A stretch of DNA of 26,298 bases from BOG-908 sp964242595 (GCA_964242595.1 CAXTBC010000055.1:1-26298), one strand, 5' to 3'. Positions 17,291 through 24,486 are shown, numbered from the stretch's first letter. Notes: generated by a model not told the origin, from the letters alone. Made by a program: numbers and translations.

Positions 17291-18175
17291 ATGACGGGTG
17301 GGGGTGCGGGCGTGGGCCGGCCGGGGGTGGTGTTGCCGGTGGCGGCACTGGTGGGCGCCATGGTGTCGATCCTGTTCGGGGCGACGCTGGCGAGCCGGCT
17401 GTTTCCGCTGGTGGGCGCGCAGGGGACGACGGCGCTGCGGCTGGTGTTCGGGGCGGCGATCCTGGCGGTGGTGGCGCGGCCGTGGCGGGCCAGGCCGTCG
17501 CGCGCGGTGCTGCCGGCGCTGGTGGCCTACGGCGTGGTGCTGGGGACGATGAACCTGATGTTCTACATGTCCATACGCACCTTGCCGCTGGGGGTGGCGG
17601 TGTCGGTGGAGTTTTGCGGGCCGTTGCTGGTCTCGACGCTGGCATCGCGCAGGCTGTCCCATTTCGTGTGGATCGGGTTGGCGGTGGGCGGGCTGGCTTT
17701 GCTGGCGCCTCCGGCGGGGTCCGGGCGGGCGCTGGACCCGGTGGGGCTGGCGTACGCGGCGGGGGCGGCGGGGTGTTGGGCGCTGTACATCGTGTTCGGG
17801 CAGCGGGCGGGGCGCGAGCTGGGCTGGCTGACGGCGGCGTTCGGCACGCCGGTGGCGGCCTGCGTGGTGTTGCCGGTGGGGATCTGGCACGCCGGGGCGG
17901 GGCTGTTGCGGCCCGACGTGCTGCTGGGGGCGGCCGGGGTGGGGGTGTTTTCCAGCGCGCTGCCGTTCTCGTTGGAGATGGTGGCACTGACGCGGCTGCC
18001 GGCGCGGGTTTACGGGACGGTGACGAGCCTGGAGCCGGCGGTGGGGGCGCTGATGGGGCTGGTGTTTCTGGGCCAGGTGCTGGGGTGGCGGCAGTGGCTG
18101 GGGATTGCGGTGGTGATTGCGGCGGCGGCCGGCGCGGCAAGCGGCGCCGCCGGGCCGCGGGTGGGTCCGGAGTGA
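17291..18175 (+). CDS. EamA/RhtA-type inner-membrane exporter
   Basis: A 294-aa drug/metabolite-transporter superfamily protein with about ten transmembrane helices in two EamA repeats. The features fit the RhtA (threonine/homoserine exporter) branch: NLMFYMSIRTLPLGVAVSVEFCGPL in the first half, CWALYIVFGQRAG at the centre, then SALPFSLEMVALTRLPARVYGTVTSLEPAVGAL in the second repeat. The ATG at 17291 is preceded by GGAGG with 7-base spacing; the long upstream frame is antisense to the small gene and not translated. Substrate is inferred only at family level (amino acids or similar metabolites). Confidence 0.87.
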   Translation: MTGGGAGVGRPGVVLPVAALVGAMVSILFGATLASRLFPLVGAQGTTALRLVFGAAILAVVARPWRARPSRAVLPALVAYGVVLGTMNLMFYMSIRTLPLGVAVSVEFCGPLLVSTLASRRLSHFVWIGLAVGGLALLAPPAGSGRALDPVGLAYAAGAAGCWALYIVFGQRAGRELGWLTAAFGTPVAACVVLPVGIWHAGAGLLRPDVLLGAAGVGVFSSALPFSLEMVALTRLPARVYGTVTSLEPAVGALMGLVFLGQVLGWRQWLGIAVVIAAAAGAASGAAGPRVGPE

Positions 18176-18202
18176 CGCGGGCGGGTTCGGCGGTGGGGCG
18201 GG

Positions 18203-18847
18203 TTAGGTGGGGGGTTTGGGGCCGGGGAGGCAGAAGGGGAGGTTCTCGATGAACTCCTCGGCGGTCCAGGGCGTGTCGGGGGCGGGTCCGTAGATGTCCA
18301 GGATCTCGTCCGGCATGCGGCTGTAATCGGGGGTGAGGCCGAAATCCTTGCAGATGAGGACCAGGAGGGTTTCGAGGTCTGCGGTCTCGTCCGGGTCGTC
18401 GGCGAGTTCGTGGTCCATGCGCTCGTAGAGGGCGCGGCGGAGGCGGGCGGCTTCGGGGTGGTTGGCCGAGGCTTCGTCCAGGCCGCGCTTGAGGGCCATG
18501 CGGCGGGGCGAGGCGGCGGCGGCGAAGTTGTGGGGTGCGGCGGTGGGGGCGCAAGCGGGCTCGCCGGCGGCGATGCGGCATTCGAGCAGCATGGTCTGGC
18601 GGACGGCGCGGCAGAGGCGAGTGAAGGCGATGTTGGGGTCCGTGCGGCGCGCGGGTTCGGGCGGCGCTGGCGTGGCTGCGGGTTCGGGGGGTGGTTCGTC
18701 CTCGGCCAGGGCGCGGGCGGCGGCGCGGCGCATCAGGGCCATGCCGTGCTCGAACATCTCGCGGCAGGCTTCGAGGTGGCGGGCGCGCCGCTCCTCGGCC
18801 TCGGCCGCGCGGCTGGCGGGCAGCGGGATGGGGGAGATGGCGTTCAT
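18203..18847 (-). CDS. Protein of unknown function with LexA-type box upstream
   Basis: A 214-aa soluble protein of no family I can name. The N-terminus (PLPASRAAEAEERRARHLEACREMFEHGMALMRRAAARAL) is helical and charged. A Pro-rich linker (EPPPEPAATPAPPEPARR) follows, then a helical middle with TRLCRAVRQTMLLECRIAAG, and an acidic C-terminal part (ADDPDETADLETLLVLICKDFGLTPDYSRMPDEILDIYG). An excellent alphaproteobacterial LexA-type box lies 26 bases before the ATG, so induction in the SOS response is likely. A broken copy of its N-terminus lies at about 20287-20371. Coding strand is strongly C-rich, as for other minus-strand genes in this half of the window. Confidence 0.72.
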   Translation of the reverse strand: MNAISPIPLPASRAAEAEERRARHLEACREMFEHGMALMRRAAARALAEDEPPPEPAATPAPPEPARRTDPNIAFTRLCRAVRQTMLLECRIAAGEPACAPTAAPHNFAAAASPRRMALKRGLDEASANHPEAARLRRALYERMDHELADDPDETADLETLLVLICKDFGLTPDYSRMPDEILDIYGPAPDTPWTAEEFIENLPFCLPGPKPPT

Positions 18848-18873
18848 GGCCTGCCGGGTGGGCGGGGGTGCAT

Positions 18874-18888
18874 GAACATAAGTAGAAC
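18874..18888 (-). promoter_or_regulatory. LexA (SOS) box, GTTC-N7-GTTC
   Basis: On the minus strand the sequence is GTTC-TACTTAT-GTTC, an exact match to the alphaproteobacterial LexA operator GTTC-N7-GTTC, including the favoured T after the first GTTC and A-T before the second. It ends 26 bases before the start codon of the 214-aa gene and should overlap its promoter. It is about 140 bases upstream of the divergent plus-strand gene starting near 19029, so control of that gene is possible but less likely. Confidence 0.75.
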
Positions 18889-19028
18889 ATGGGTGGTTGG
18901 GGGTGGGCAAGGTTTTGTGTGTGAGGGGTGCTGCTTGTCCAAGGGTGACGGTGGGGCGCTTGCGGTTGTAGGTTTGGGCACGGGGCGAGCCGTGTTCTCG
19001 GTGCGGGGGCTGACCAGTGATCGTTGCG

Positions 19029-19709
19029 ATGCGGATGCCCAGGGAGGCGGTTCTTTCCCATGCCGGCGTCAGGCTTGTTGCGACGAAGAACGATGGCGAT
19101 CCGACCAAGGGCCGCGTGGCGTTCCGCGCGACCGGCGACGTCGGGCTGATCCTGAGCGAGCCGCGTTACGCCAACTCGAAGGTTCACGACTTTCACCGGT
19201 ACGCGCAGGTCGATCTCGTGGGGAGCTTTGCGACCGGTGACGACGCGCAGGCGGCGGTTCCGGATGCCGAGCGCTACATGCGGCTGAACCCGGGTCCGGA
19301 CATCGAGCTGACGGAACCGGTTGGCGAGACGCGTCAGCGGCGCATCGTCTACGCGTTGTTCATTCGCCTGGGTCCGATCCTGACGCATTGGGACCCGGAG
19401 AGCCGGTCCGTCATCAACGAGACGACGCCGAAGCACGAGATGCGGAACGGCTTCGTGATCCGGCAAGTTGCGCGGGTGGAGCGCAACCTGTTCGTCACGA
19501 CGTTTGGCGAGGGCGTGAACTCCACGGCGCCGCGGGCCTACCTGAACGGGACGTTGGGTCCGATGCCGTTCCACGGGATGGACGTGGCGATCAACCGCAA
19601 GCTTGCTGCTGCGAAGGCCAAGGGCTTTCTGGAGAGTGGCGCGGATGGGCCGCCGGGAAGCGATACGGCCTATCCTGCCTACGAACCGGCGATCCTGTAT
19701 TTCCCATGA
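19029..19709 (+). CDS. Protein of unknown function (pair, first gene)
   Basis: A 226-aa soluble protein I do not recognise, with no signal peptide or transmembrane helix. It reads as mixed alpha/beta: GVRLVATKNDGDPTKGRVAF, VGLILSEPRYANSKVHDFHR, a central RRIVYALFIRLGPILTHWDP and ARVERNLFVTTFGEGVNS. Starts at GTG 19017, ATG 19029 and ATG 19035 are in frame with no decisive ribosome-binding site; I give the first ATG. Its stop overlaps the next gene's ATG (ATGA). Base composition is balanced in G and C, unlike the G-skewed genes on both sides, so it may have a separate history. Function unknown. Confidence 0.7.
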   Translation: MRMPREAVLSHAGVRLVATKNDGDPTKGRVAFRATGDVGLILSEPRYANSKVHDFHRYAQVDLVGSFATGDDAQAAVPDAERYMRLNPGPDIELTEPVGETRQRRIVYALFIRLGPILTHWDPESRSVINETTPKHEMRNGFVIRQVARVERNLFVTTFGEGVNSTAPRAYLNGTLGPMPFHGMDVAINRKLAAAKAKGFLESGADGPPGSDTAYPAYEPAILYFP

Positions 19710-20176
19710 TCGCCTCGGGATTGCGCCGACGCCTGGGTCTGGTGGTTCTCGTTTTGGCACTGGTTGGGCTTGGCGGCGGCGTGTGGCTGGCCGTGGAGAT
19801 GGGTGCGCTTGGCGCGCTTTCGTTGCCGCCGCCATTTTCCAAGGTGGTTCGTACGGAGGTCTCGCCCTGCCTGCTGGCGTTGACGGGGGACGCCGGGGCG
19901 GTGGACCGGGCGGCGTTGGGGCGCGTGCTGCGGTCCTACTCGGCTTCGGTGGGGTTGCGGCCGGACGATGCGGGCGGTTTGTCGGGGGAAGGCGGTCATG
20001 GGACCGAGACGTTCAGCGGGTCTGGGTCGTTGAGCCTGGTGGTTTCGGCAGGTGTGCGGCACGTTTCAGTTCAGTTGTTCAAGGACGCGGGGGACCGGGA
20101 GGCGTATGTGGGGCAGGTTCGGCAGGCGGTGGCGGCGTTCGGCGCGGTTGGGTTGCGGGTTGTTGGCTGTGAGTGA
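19706..20176 (+). CDS. Single-pass membrane or secreted protein of unknown function
   Basis: A 156-aa protein with a basic N-terminus (MIASGLRRRLG) and one long hydrophobic helix (LVVLVLALVGLGGGVWLAVEM, about 12-32). It is either an N-terminal membrane anchor or an uncleaved signal, leaving about 120 residues outside the cytoplasm. That region contains two cysteines (in SPCLLALTG and the C-terminal VVGCE) that could form a disulfide, plus a beta-strand-rich middle (SGSLSLVVSAGVRHVSVQLF). The ATG overlaps the preceding stop, so the two genes are coupled. I cannot name a family; compositional bias (G-rich) matches the local background. Confidence 0.7.
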   Translation: MIASGLRRRLGLVVLVLALVGLGGGVWLAVEMGALGALSLPPPFSKVVRTEVSPCLLALTGDAGAVDRAALGRVLRSYSASVGLRPDDAGGLSGEGGHGTETFSGSGSLSLVVSAGVRHVSVQLFKDAGDREAYVGQVRQAVAAFGAVGLRVVGCE

Positions 20177-20200
20177 GCAGGGAGGTGGTTGAACTCTAAT

Positions 20201-20260
20201 CGGGGTCGGGGGCCTGCGGCCTCGGCAGGGTCCAGGGGCCAGAGCCATTGGCCTAGCCTT
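20201..20260 (+). repeat. Dispersed GC-rich repeat, copy B (degenerate)
   Basis: Matches copy C in the same orientation through GGGGTC-GGGGGCC-GCGGCC-AGGGTCCAGGGGCCAGAGCC-TTGGCC, with several substitutions that disrupt the palindromes. It is followed immediately by a tyrA-like 3'-end fragment, as copy C is. Confidence 0.65.
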
Positions 20261-20286
20261 GGGCCTGCTCCAGCTCGATCAAAGCT
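20255..20286 (-). pseudogene. Degenerate copy of tyrA 3' end
   Basis: On the minus strand the bases read in frame as ALIELEQAQG then stop, against SLIELKQA then stop at the true tyrA end. About 22 bases around CTCGATCA are nearly identical, and the downstream dispersed repeat is shared too. Only the terminal codons remain; the rest of tyrA is absent. Confidence 0.45.
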
Positions 20287-20371
20287 CTAACATTTCGCGG
20301 CAGGCTTCGAGGTGGCAGGCGCGCCGCTCCCCAGCTTCGGCCGCGCGGCTGGCGGGCAGCGGGACCGAGGG
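20287..20371 (-). pseudogene. Broken copy of the 214-aa SOS-type gene N-terminus
   Basis: Encodes VPLPASRAAEAGERRACHLEACREMLEL, closely matching residues 7-34 of the protein at 18203-18847 (about 90% identity by eye at the DNA level, compared with 18757-18833). It then runs directly into the tyrA-like fragment. There is no LexA box upstream and the rest of the gene is missing, so it is a relic of duplication or recombination. Confidence 0.65.
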
Positions 20372-20379
20372 TTGGGCGG

Positions 20380-22360
20380 TGAGGGGTGAGAATGAGCTCT
20401 CATCGGATGAATAGTGTTTGTAGGAAGGCAGATTCGATCTTGGGGTCACGGCGTACAACATCATCAGAAACGCTTGGCGATCGCTGCAATTTGTTTTGGC
20501 GCAGTCGCCAGTACCGTGGTGTCAACTTCGCGCCAATAAACTTGATCGTCGACGTAGGACAACTCATTTTGACTGGGTATCACAACAATGATAACGCCAA
20601 GACCAAAATAAGAGTTAAAGTCAATGCTAGACAAAACGGAGTCTCGAAGATGAGGTGACAAACCTGACTTCTTGATCGCATCTTTCCATCGGCCAAGATA
20701 TTGTTCAACAGTAAGGCCTAAGGCTTTCGCTTCTCGATTTATTCCGACTACTTGACGTTTTCCAACCTTTCTCGGATCTATACCATCGAGAAGTTTTATA
20801 CGGTTTGCGTCAGCGTCCTTGTCTGTCACTCCTAAAATTATTCTTCCAAGCCGCCCGGGGCCATTGTTCGCAATGGCGCAAATTGTTCTAATTACTTTTA
20901 AAACTATATCAGCATCTACGCTTCGAGAAGCGTTCAGACTCAACATTCCTTGCTTCAACTCGTAATCAGCCAACTCAATCTCTGATCTCCTAATGATAGT
21001 GTCGATATCCGTCGTGCTATGATTGTCATAGATCTTCGGCTTACTCGTCGCAGTTTGAAAATTGCTGCTCACCAAGCCTTTGACAGCATCTATGTTCTTG
21101 CGGCGTTCATCTGGAGATGTCGCCTTTCGGCCGCGTTCTATGCGGTCTATGATGTTCCTCAAGCCGCTCTTAACGCCATCGTAGTTTGCAATGACTTTTC
21201 CATCTCCAATGATCAACTCATGAAAGGCAATCATTATGACAGCGAATACTGAAGGAAAGGCGTTCGACGTTCGCTGTTTAAAAACAAGGTCTCTAAGTTT
21301 TCTATCTCCGCAGACATGAAGTATCTCGTCGATGCAAAACTTGAATTCATCGCTGAATCGTTCAGCGCCGTAAATTTCAAGCGCAACGTTTACTCTACTA
21401 CACTCACTGCTTCCCGCAACGTATATATTGTCAAGTGAATCTTTTGACCGGTCAATCAGACTTCCTCCGATAATACAGGCAGCAATATCTGCAATGCATT
21501 GTTCATCCATGCTGTCCCGAAGATCTGTTGAACGCAGTATGCCATGCCGTACCCAAAAAACTTCGTCAGCCTGAACTTCGTAGCCATGATTGCTTTTCGG
21601 CAGGTCAATACTAATCGACGGCATCATTCTTAACGGAAGAGTGTCCGCCGATACGTCTCCTCTGATTAAACAAGCAACTTTTCTGACGACTTCAGAAAAC
21701 TCGTTCTGAACACCAGCTTGGCGACGCTCTTGATCACTAAGCCGATGGCCATAAGTGTTTATTCGATCAAAAACATCATTGATCTCAGTATCGGAGGCGC
21801 CACGCATCACCGACGTAGCAAGATTATAGTCTAATACAGCACTAACTTCCTTTTGAGACAGGGGTGGTAATTCTTTGTTTGGACTAAATAGTCCTTCATC
21901 AGCCTTACTTTTTGCTGTGGGAAAGAAGTCAAGATTAAATCGTTTATTCTCGGCTGTCGGGAAAGCCGTTTCTATAAATGACACTATCGCGTGAAGTCTT
22001 TGAAGTCCGTCAATAATCTCGTAAGTACCAGTCGTGTTTTCACGTTCGGCGATCAGAATGGCCGGAATGGGATACTTCTTAAGTATCGATTCAATCAGCT
22101 TTTGTTTCTCTATTAATGTCCATACAAGTTTGCGTTGATAACGCCGATTTACAAATAACTTTTCTTCTCTAAACCACGAGTAAATTGATTGAACTGACAA
22201 CGGTTGTGAGGATAACTCAGCCACTCTTTTGCTCACTTATATGTTGTCGCGTTTACCGGATAGAGATTTTGCACGATAGAACTGGAGAGACGACGGATAT
22301 AGTCGGCAGTGAAAGCATCTTCGGCTTAGCTTGGACTCTCTCAAGCGTGATGCGCAAGAG
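20380..22360. mobile_element. AT-rich genomic islet carrying the DUF262 gene
   Basis: One 60-base row (20581-20640) has 22 G/C (37%), while rows in the flanking genes (for example 23041-23100 and 25021-25080) are 75-77% G/C. The change is abrupt on both sides. The islet holds a single gene, no integrase or transposase, and sits between imperfect direct repeats (copies B and C of the dispersed repeat, each with a tyrA 3' end). Horizontal acquisition is inferred. Confidence 0.75.
20464..22236 (-). CDS. DUF262 - Schlafen/AlbA_2-like fusion protein, putative defence effector
   Basis: A 590-aa protein. The N-terminal DUF262 (GmrSD N-terminal, ParB/Srx-like) domain shows NRRYQRKLVW (30-39), YEIIDGLQRLHA (72-83, the family DGxQR motif with L for the usual Q) and FDRINTYGHRLSDQERRQA (156-174). 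A helical middle (about 180-400) follows. The C-terminal part (about 418-575) resembles the Schlafen AlbA_2 domain: ELADYELKQG (421-430, E-x-K), ICAIANNGPGRLGRIILGVTDKD (452-474), then VIIVVIPSQNE and YWREVDTT. The DUF1524 HNH nuclease of GmrSD, BrxU or SspE is absent. DUF262 proteins restrict modified phage DNA and Schlafen domains can be nucleases, so an anti-phage role is inferred. The start is GTG with no clear Shine-Dalgarno. The gene stands alone and is AT-rich, hence probably acquired. Confidence 0.8.
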   Translation of the reverse strand: MSKRVAELSSQPLSVQSIYSWFREEKLFVNRRYQRKLVWTLIEKQKLIESILKKYPIPAILIAERENTTGTYEIIDGLQRLHAIVSFIETAFPTAENKRFNLDFFPTAKSKADEGLFSPNKELPPLSQKEVSAVLDYNLATSVMRGASDTEINDVFDRINTYGHRLSDQERRQAGVQNEFSEVVRKVACLIRGDVSADTLPLRMMPSISIDLPKSNHGYEVQADEVFWVRHGILRSTDLRDSMDEQCIADIAACIIGGSLIDRSKDSLDNIYVAGSSECSRVNVALEIYGAERFSDEFKFCIDEILHVCGDRKLRDLVFKQRTSNAFPSVFAVIMIAFHELIIGDGKVIANYDGVKSGLRNIIDRIERGRKATSPDERRKNIDAVKGLVSSNFQTATSKPKIYDNHSTTDIDTIIRRSEIELADYELKQGMLSLNASRSVDADIVLKVIRTICAIANNGPGRLGRIILGVTDKDADANRIKLLDGIDPRKVGKRQVVGINREAKALGLTVEQYLGRWKDAIKKSGLSPHLRDSVLSSIDFNSYFGLGVIIVVIPSQNELSYVDDQVYWREVDTTVLATAPKQIAAIAKRF

Positions 22361-22365
22361 TGAAT

Positions 22366-22422
22366 GGGGTCTGGGGCCCGCGGCCCCAGCGGGGTCCAGG
22401 GGCAGAGCCCTTGGCCTTGCCT
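22366..22422 (+). repeat. Dispersed GC-rich repeat, copy C
   Basis: Contains TGGGGCCCGCGGCCCCA, an uninterrupted palindromic core, followed by GCGGGGTCCAGGGGCAGAGCCC, the same order as copy D in reverse orientation. It lies just beyond the tyrA stop codon, between tyrA and the AT-rich islet. Confidence 0.75.
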
Positions 22423-22432
22423 TGCCTGCCGT

Positions 22433-23347
22433 TTACGCCTGCTTCAGCTCGATCAGAGACTTCCTGATCTTCCGCCCCCGACCGATACGATCCTCGATGT
22501 ACGCAGCGTCGCCCCAGCGGACGGCTCGGGCCATGGCTTGGGTGTCTTCGGTGAAGCGGGCGAGCATTTCCAGGAGCGCTTCGCGGTTGTTGAGGAAGAC
22601 GTCTCGCCACATTTCGGGGTCGCTGGCGGCGATGCGAGTGAAGTCGCGGAAGCCGGTGGCGGCGTATTGGAGGATTTGCTGGCGGGTTTCGTCGGCGAGG
22701 TCGTCGGCGGTGCCGCAGATGGTGAACGCGATCAGGTGGGGGAGGTGGCTGACGATGGCCATGACGCGGTCGTGGTGGGCGGGGGTGAGGCGGGCGGTGG
22801 TGCTGCCCATGGCTTGCCAGAGGGCTTCGATCTTGGCGACGGCGTCGGGGTTGGCGGTGGGGGCGGGGGTGAGGAGGCAGAAGCGGCCTTCGAAGAGGGT
22901 GGCGAAGCCTGAGGCGGGGCCGGAGTTCTCGGTGCCGGCCAGCGGGTGGGCGGGGACGAAGTGGGCGTGTGGGGGGAGGTGTGGGGTGACGTCGCGGATG
23001 ACGGATTGCTTGGTGCTGCCGACGTCCGAGACGATGGCGCCTGGGGCGAGGTGAGGGGCGATGGCGGTGGCGAGGTCTGCGTAGGCGCCGACGGGGGTGC
23101 AGAGGATGACGGCGTCGGCGCCGGAGACGGCGCGGGCGGGGTAGAGCTCGACGCGGTCGGCGATGTGCAGGGCGGCGACCTGGTCGCAGAGCGCCTGGGT
23201 GTGGCTGGTGGCGACGATCTCGGTGGCGAGGTGATGGGCGCGGGCGGCGCGCGCGATGGAGCCGCCGATGAGGCCGCAGCCGATCAGGGCGAGGCGGTTG
23301 AAGAGGGGGCGGGTGGCGGCGGGGGTGTCGGTGGGAGACTGGGTCAT
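22433..23347 (-). CDS. tyrA: Prephenate / arogenate (cyclohexadienyl) dehydrogenase
   Basis: A 304-aa NAD(P)-dependent TyrA-family enzyme for tyrosine synthesis, converting prephenate or arogenate by oxidative decarboxylation. The Rossmann motif LIGCGLIGGSIARA (21-34) is followed by CTPVGAYADL (83-92), SDVGSTKQSV (107-116) and the substrate-site signature HPLAGTENSG (134-143). The helical dimerisation domain contains VSHLPHLIAF and FRDFTRIAASDPEMWRDVFLNN. Length fits the stand-alone alphaproteobacterial form with no chorismate-mutase or ACT domain. The ATG overlaps the hisC stop (ATGA), a typical hisC-tyrA arrangement. The 3' end abuts repeat copy C and the foreign islet. Confidence 0.93.
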   Translation of the reverse strand: MTQSPTDTPAATRPLFNRLALIGCGLIGGSIARAARAHHLATEIVATSHTQALCDQVAALHIADRVELYPARAVSGADAVILCTPVGAYADLATAIAPHLAPGAIVSDVGSTKQSVIRDVTPHLPPHAHFVPAHPLAGTENSGPASGFATLFEGRFCLLTPAPTANPDAVAKIEALWQAMGSTTARLTPAHHDRVMAIVSHLPHLIAFTICGTADDLADETRQQILQYAATGFRDFTRIAASDPEMWRDVFLNNREALLEMLARFTEDTQAMARAVRWGDAAYIEDRIGRGRKIRKSLIELKQA

Positions 23348-24486
23348 GTGGGCGGGTTGGTGCGGGCGAAGGCGGTGAGGGCGGCGATGAGGTCGTCGTT
23401 TTCCGCGGCGAGGCCGACGGTGATGCGGAGGTGGTTGGGGAGGCCGTAGCCGGCGACGTTGCGCACGATGATGCCGCTGGCGCGCAGGTGGGCGTCGGCG
23501 GCCTGGGCGCGGGCCGGGGCGGCGAAGTCGGCGAGGACGAAGTTGGCTTCCGAGGGGGTGACGGGGATGCCGGCGTCGTGGAGGGTTTTGGTGAGGCGGG
23601 CGCGTTCGGCGCTGTTGTGGGCGCGGGATTGCTCGACCCAGTTGGGGGCGGCCAGGGCGGCCAGGCCGGCGTCGTGGGCGGCGAGCGAGACGTTGAAGGG
23701 GGAGCGGACGCGGTTGATGTTGGCGATGATGTCCGGGTGGGCGGTGGCCCAGCCGAGGCGGAGGCCGCCGAGGCCGAAGATCTTGCTGAAGGTGCGGGTC
23801 ATGATGGTGTTGTCGGTGGTGGCGGCGAGGTGGGCGCCTGGGTCGTAGTCCGGGCGGTCGACGTATTCGGCGTAGGCGGCATCGAGGATGAGGAGGACGT
23901 TGGGGGGGAGGTTGTGGCGGAGGCGGGCGACTTCGGCGGTGGGGATGAAGGTGCCGGTGGGGTTGTTGGGGTTGGCGATGGCGACGATGCGGGTGGCCGG
24001 GGTGACGGCGGCGAGGATGGCGTCGACGTCCGTGGTGAGGTTGCGTTCGGGGGTTTTGACGATGCGGCAGCCGGCCAGGGTTCCGGCGATCTCGTAGATG
24101 GCGAAGCCGTGGGCGGTCATGACGAGTTCGCTGGGGGTGGCGCCTTCGCCGGTGGGGAGCGGGCCGCCCGCGCCGCTGGAGAGCGGGCCGCCGTAGATGT
24201 GGGCGAGGAGGAAGAGGATGTCGTCCGAGCCGGCGCCGCAGACGATGGTGTCGGGGTGCAGGGCGAAGCGGTCGGCGATGGCTTGGCGGAGGGCGGCGGC
24301 GGTGCCGTCGGGGTAGCGGTGGAGCTGGGTGGCGAGGCTGGCGAGGGCGGTGGCGACGCCGGGCGGGGGGCCGAAGGCGCCCTCGTTGCTGGACAGCTTG
24401 GTGACGCGGTTGGCGCCGGGCAACTGGGACTTGCCTGGTGTGTAGGGGTGGATGCGGGCGATCTCGGGGCGTGCGGAGAGGCTCAT
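23344..24486 (-). CDS. hisC: Histidinol-phosphate aminotransferase
   Basis: A 380-aa PLP-dependent class I/II aminotransferase for histidine synthesis; next to tyrA it may also transaminate prephenate or aromatic keto acids. Visible features: substrate-binding LSSNEGAFGP (31-40), GAGSDDIL (84-91), ANPNNPTGTF (171-180), D202 and Y205 (LDAAYAEY), and the PLP lysine K235 (TFSKIFGLGGLRLGW). Unusual is a Gly/Pro-rich segment at 99-119 (GGPLSSGAGGPLPTGEG) where relatives have a short LRPGDE-type turn; its DNA has a 24-base tandem duplication. The reading frame is intact, so the enzyme is probably functional. The gene is translationally coupled to tyrA. Confidence 0.92.
   Translation of the reverse strand: MSLSARPEIARIHPYTPGKSQLPGANRVTKLSSNEGAFGPPPGVATALASLATQLHRYPDGTAAALRQAIADRFALHPDTIVCGAGSDDILFLLAHIYGGPLSSGAGGPLPTGEGATPSELVMTAHGFAIYEIAGTLAGCRIVKTPERNLTTDVDAILAAVTPATRIVAIANPNNPTGTFIPTAEVARLRHNLPPNVLLILDAAYAEYVDRPDYDPGAHLAATTDNTIMTRTFSKIFGLGGLRLGWATAHPDIIANINRVRSPFNVSLAAHDAGLAALAAPNWVEQSRAHNSAERARLTKTLHDAGIPVTPSEANFVLADFAAPARAQAADAHLRASGIIVRNVAGYGLPNHLRITVGLAAENDDLIAALTAFARTNPPT
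24157..24204. repeat. 24-base tandem duplication inside hisC
   Basis: The 12-mer GAGCGGGCCGCC occurs at 24157-24168 and again at 24181-24192, a period of 24 bases (8 codons). The encoded octapeptides are GGPLSSGA and GGPLPTGE. Confidence 0.7.

Noticed and set aside
14701..17361. 886-codon minus-strand open frame, and the 1221-codon frame at 16170-19835
   Set aside because: Low-complexity Pro/Arg/Ala composition, antisense to well-supported genes; long open frames are expected by chance at this GC content.
21019..21252. Plus-strand 77-codon frame inside the DUF262 gene
   Set aside because: No ribosome-binding site, no family resemblance, fully antisense to a clear domain-containing gene.
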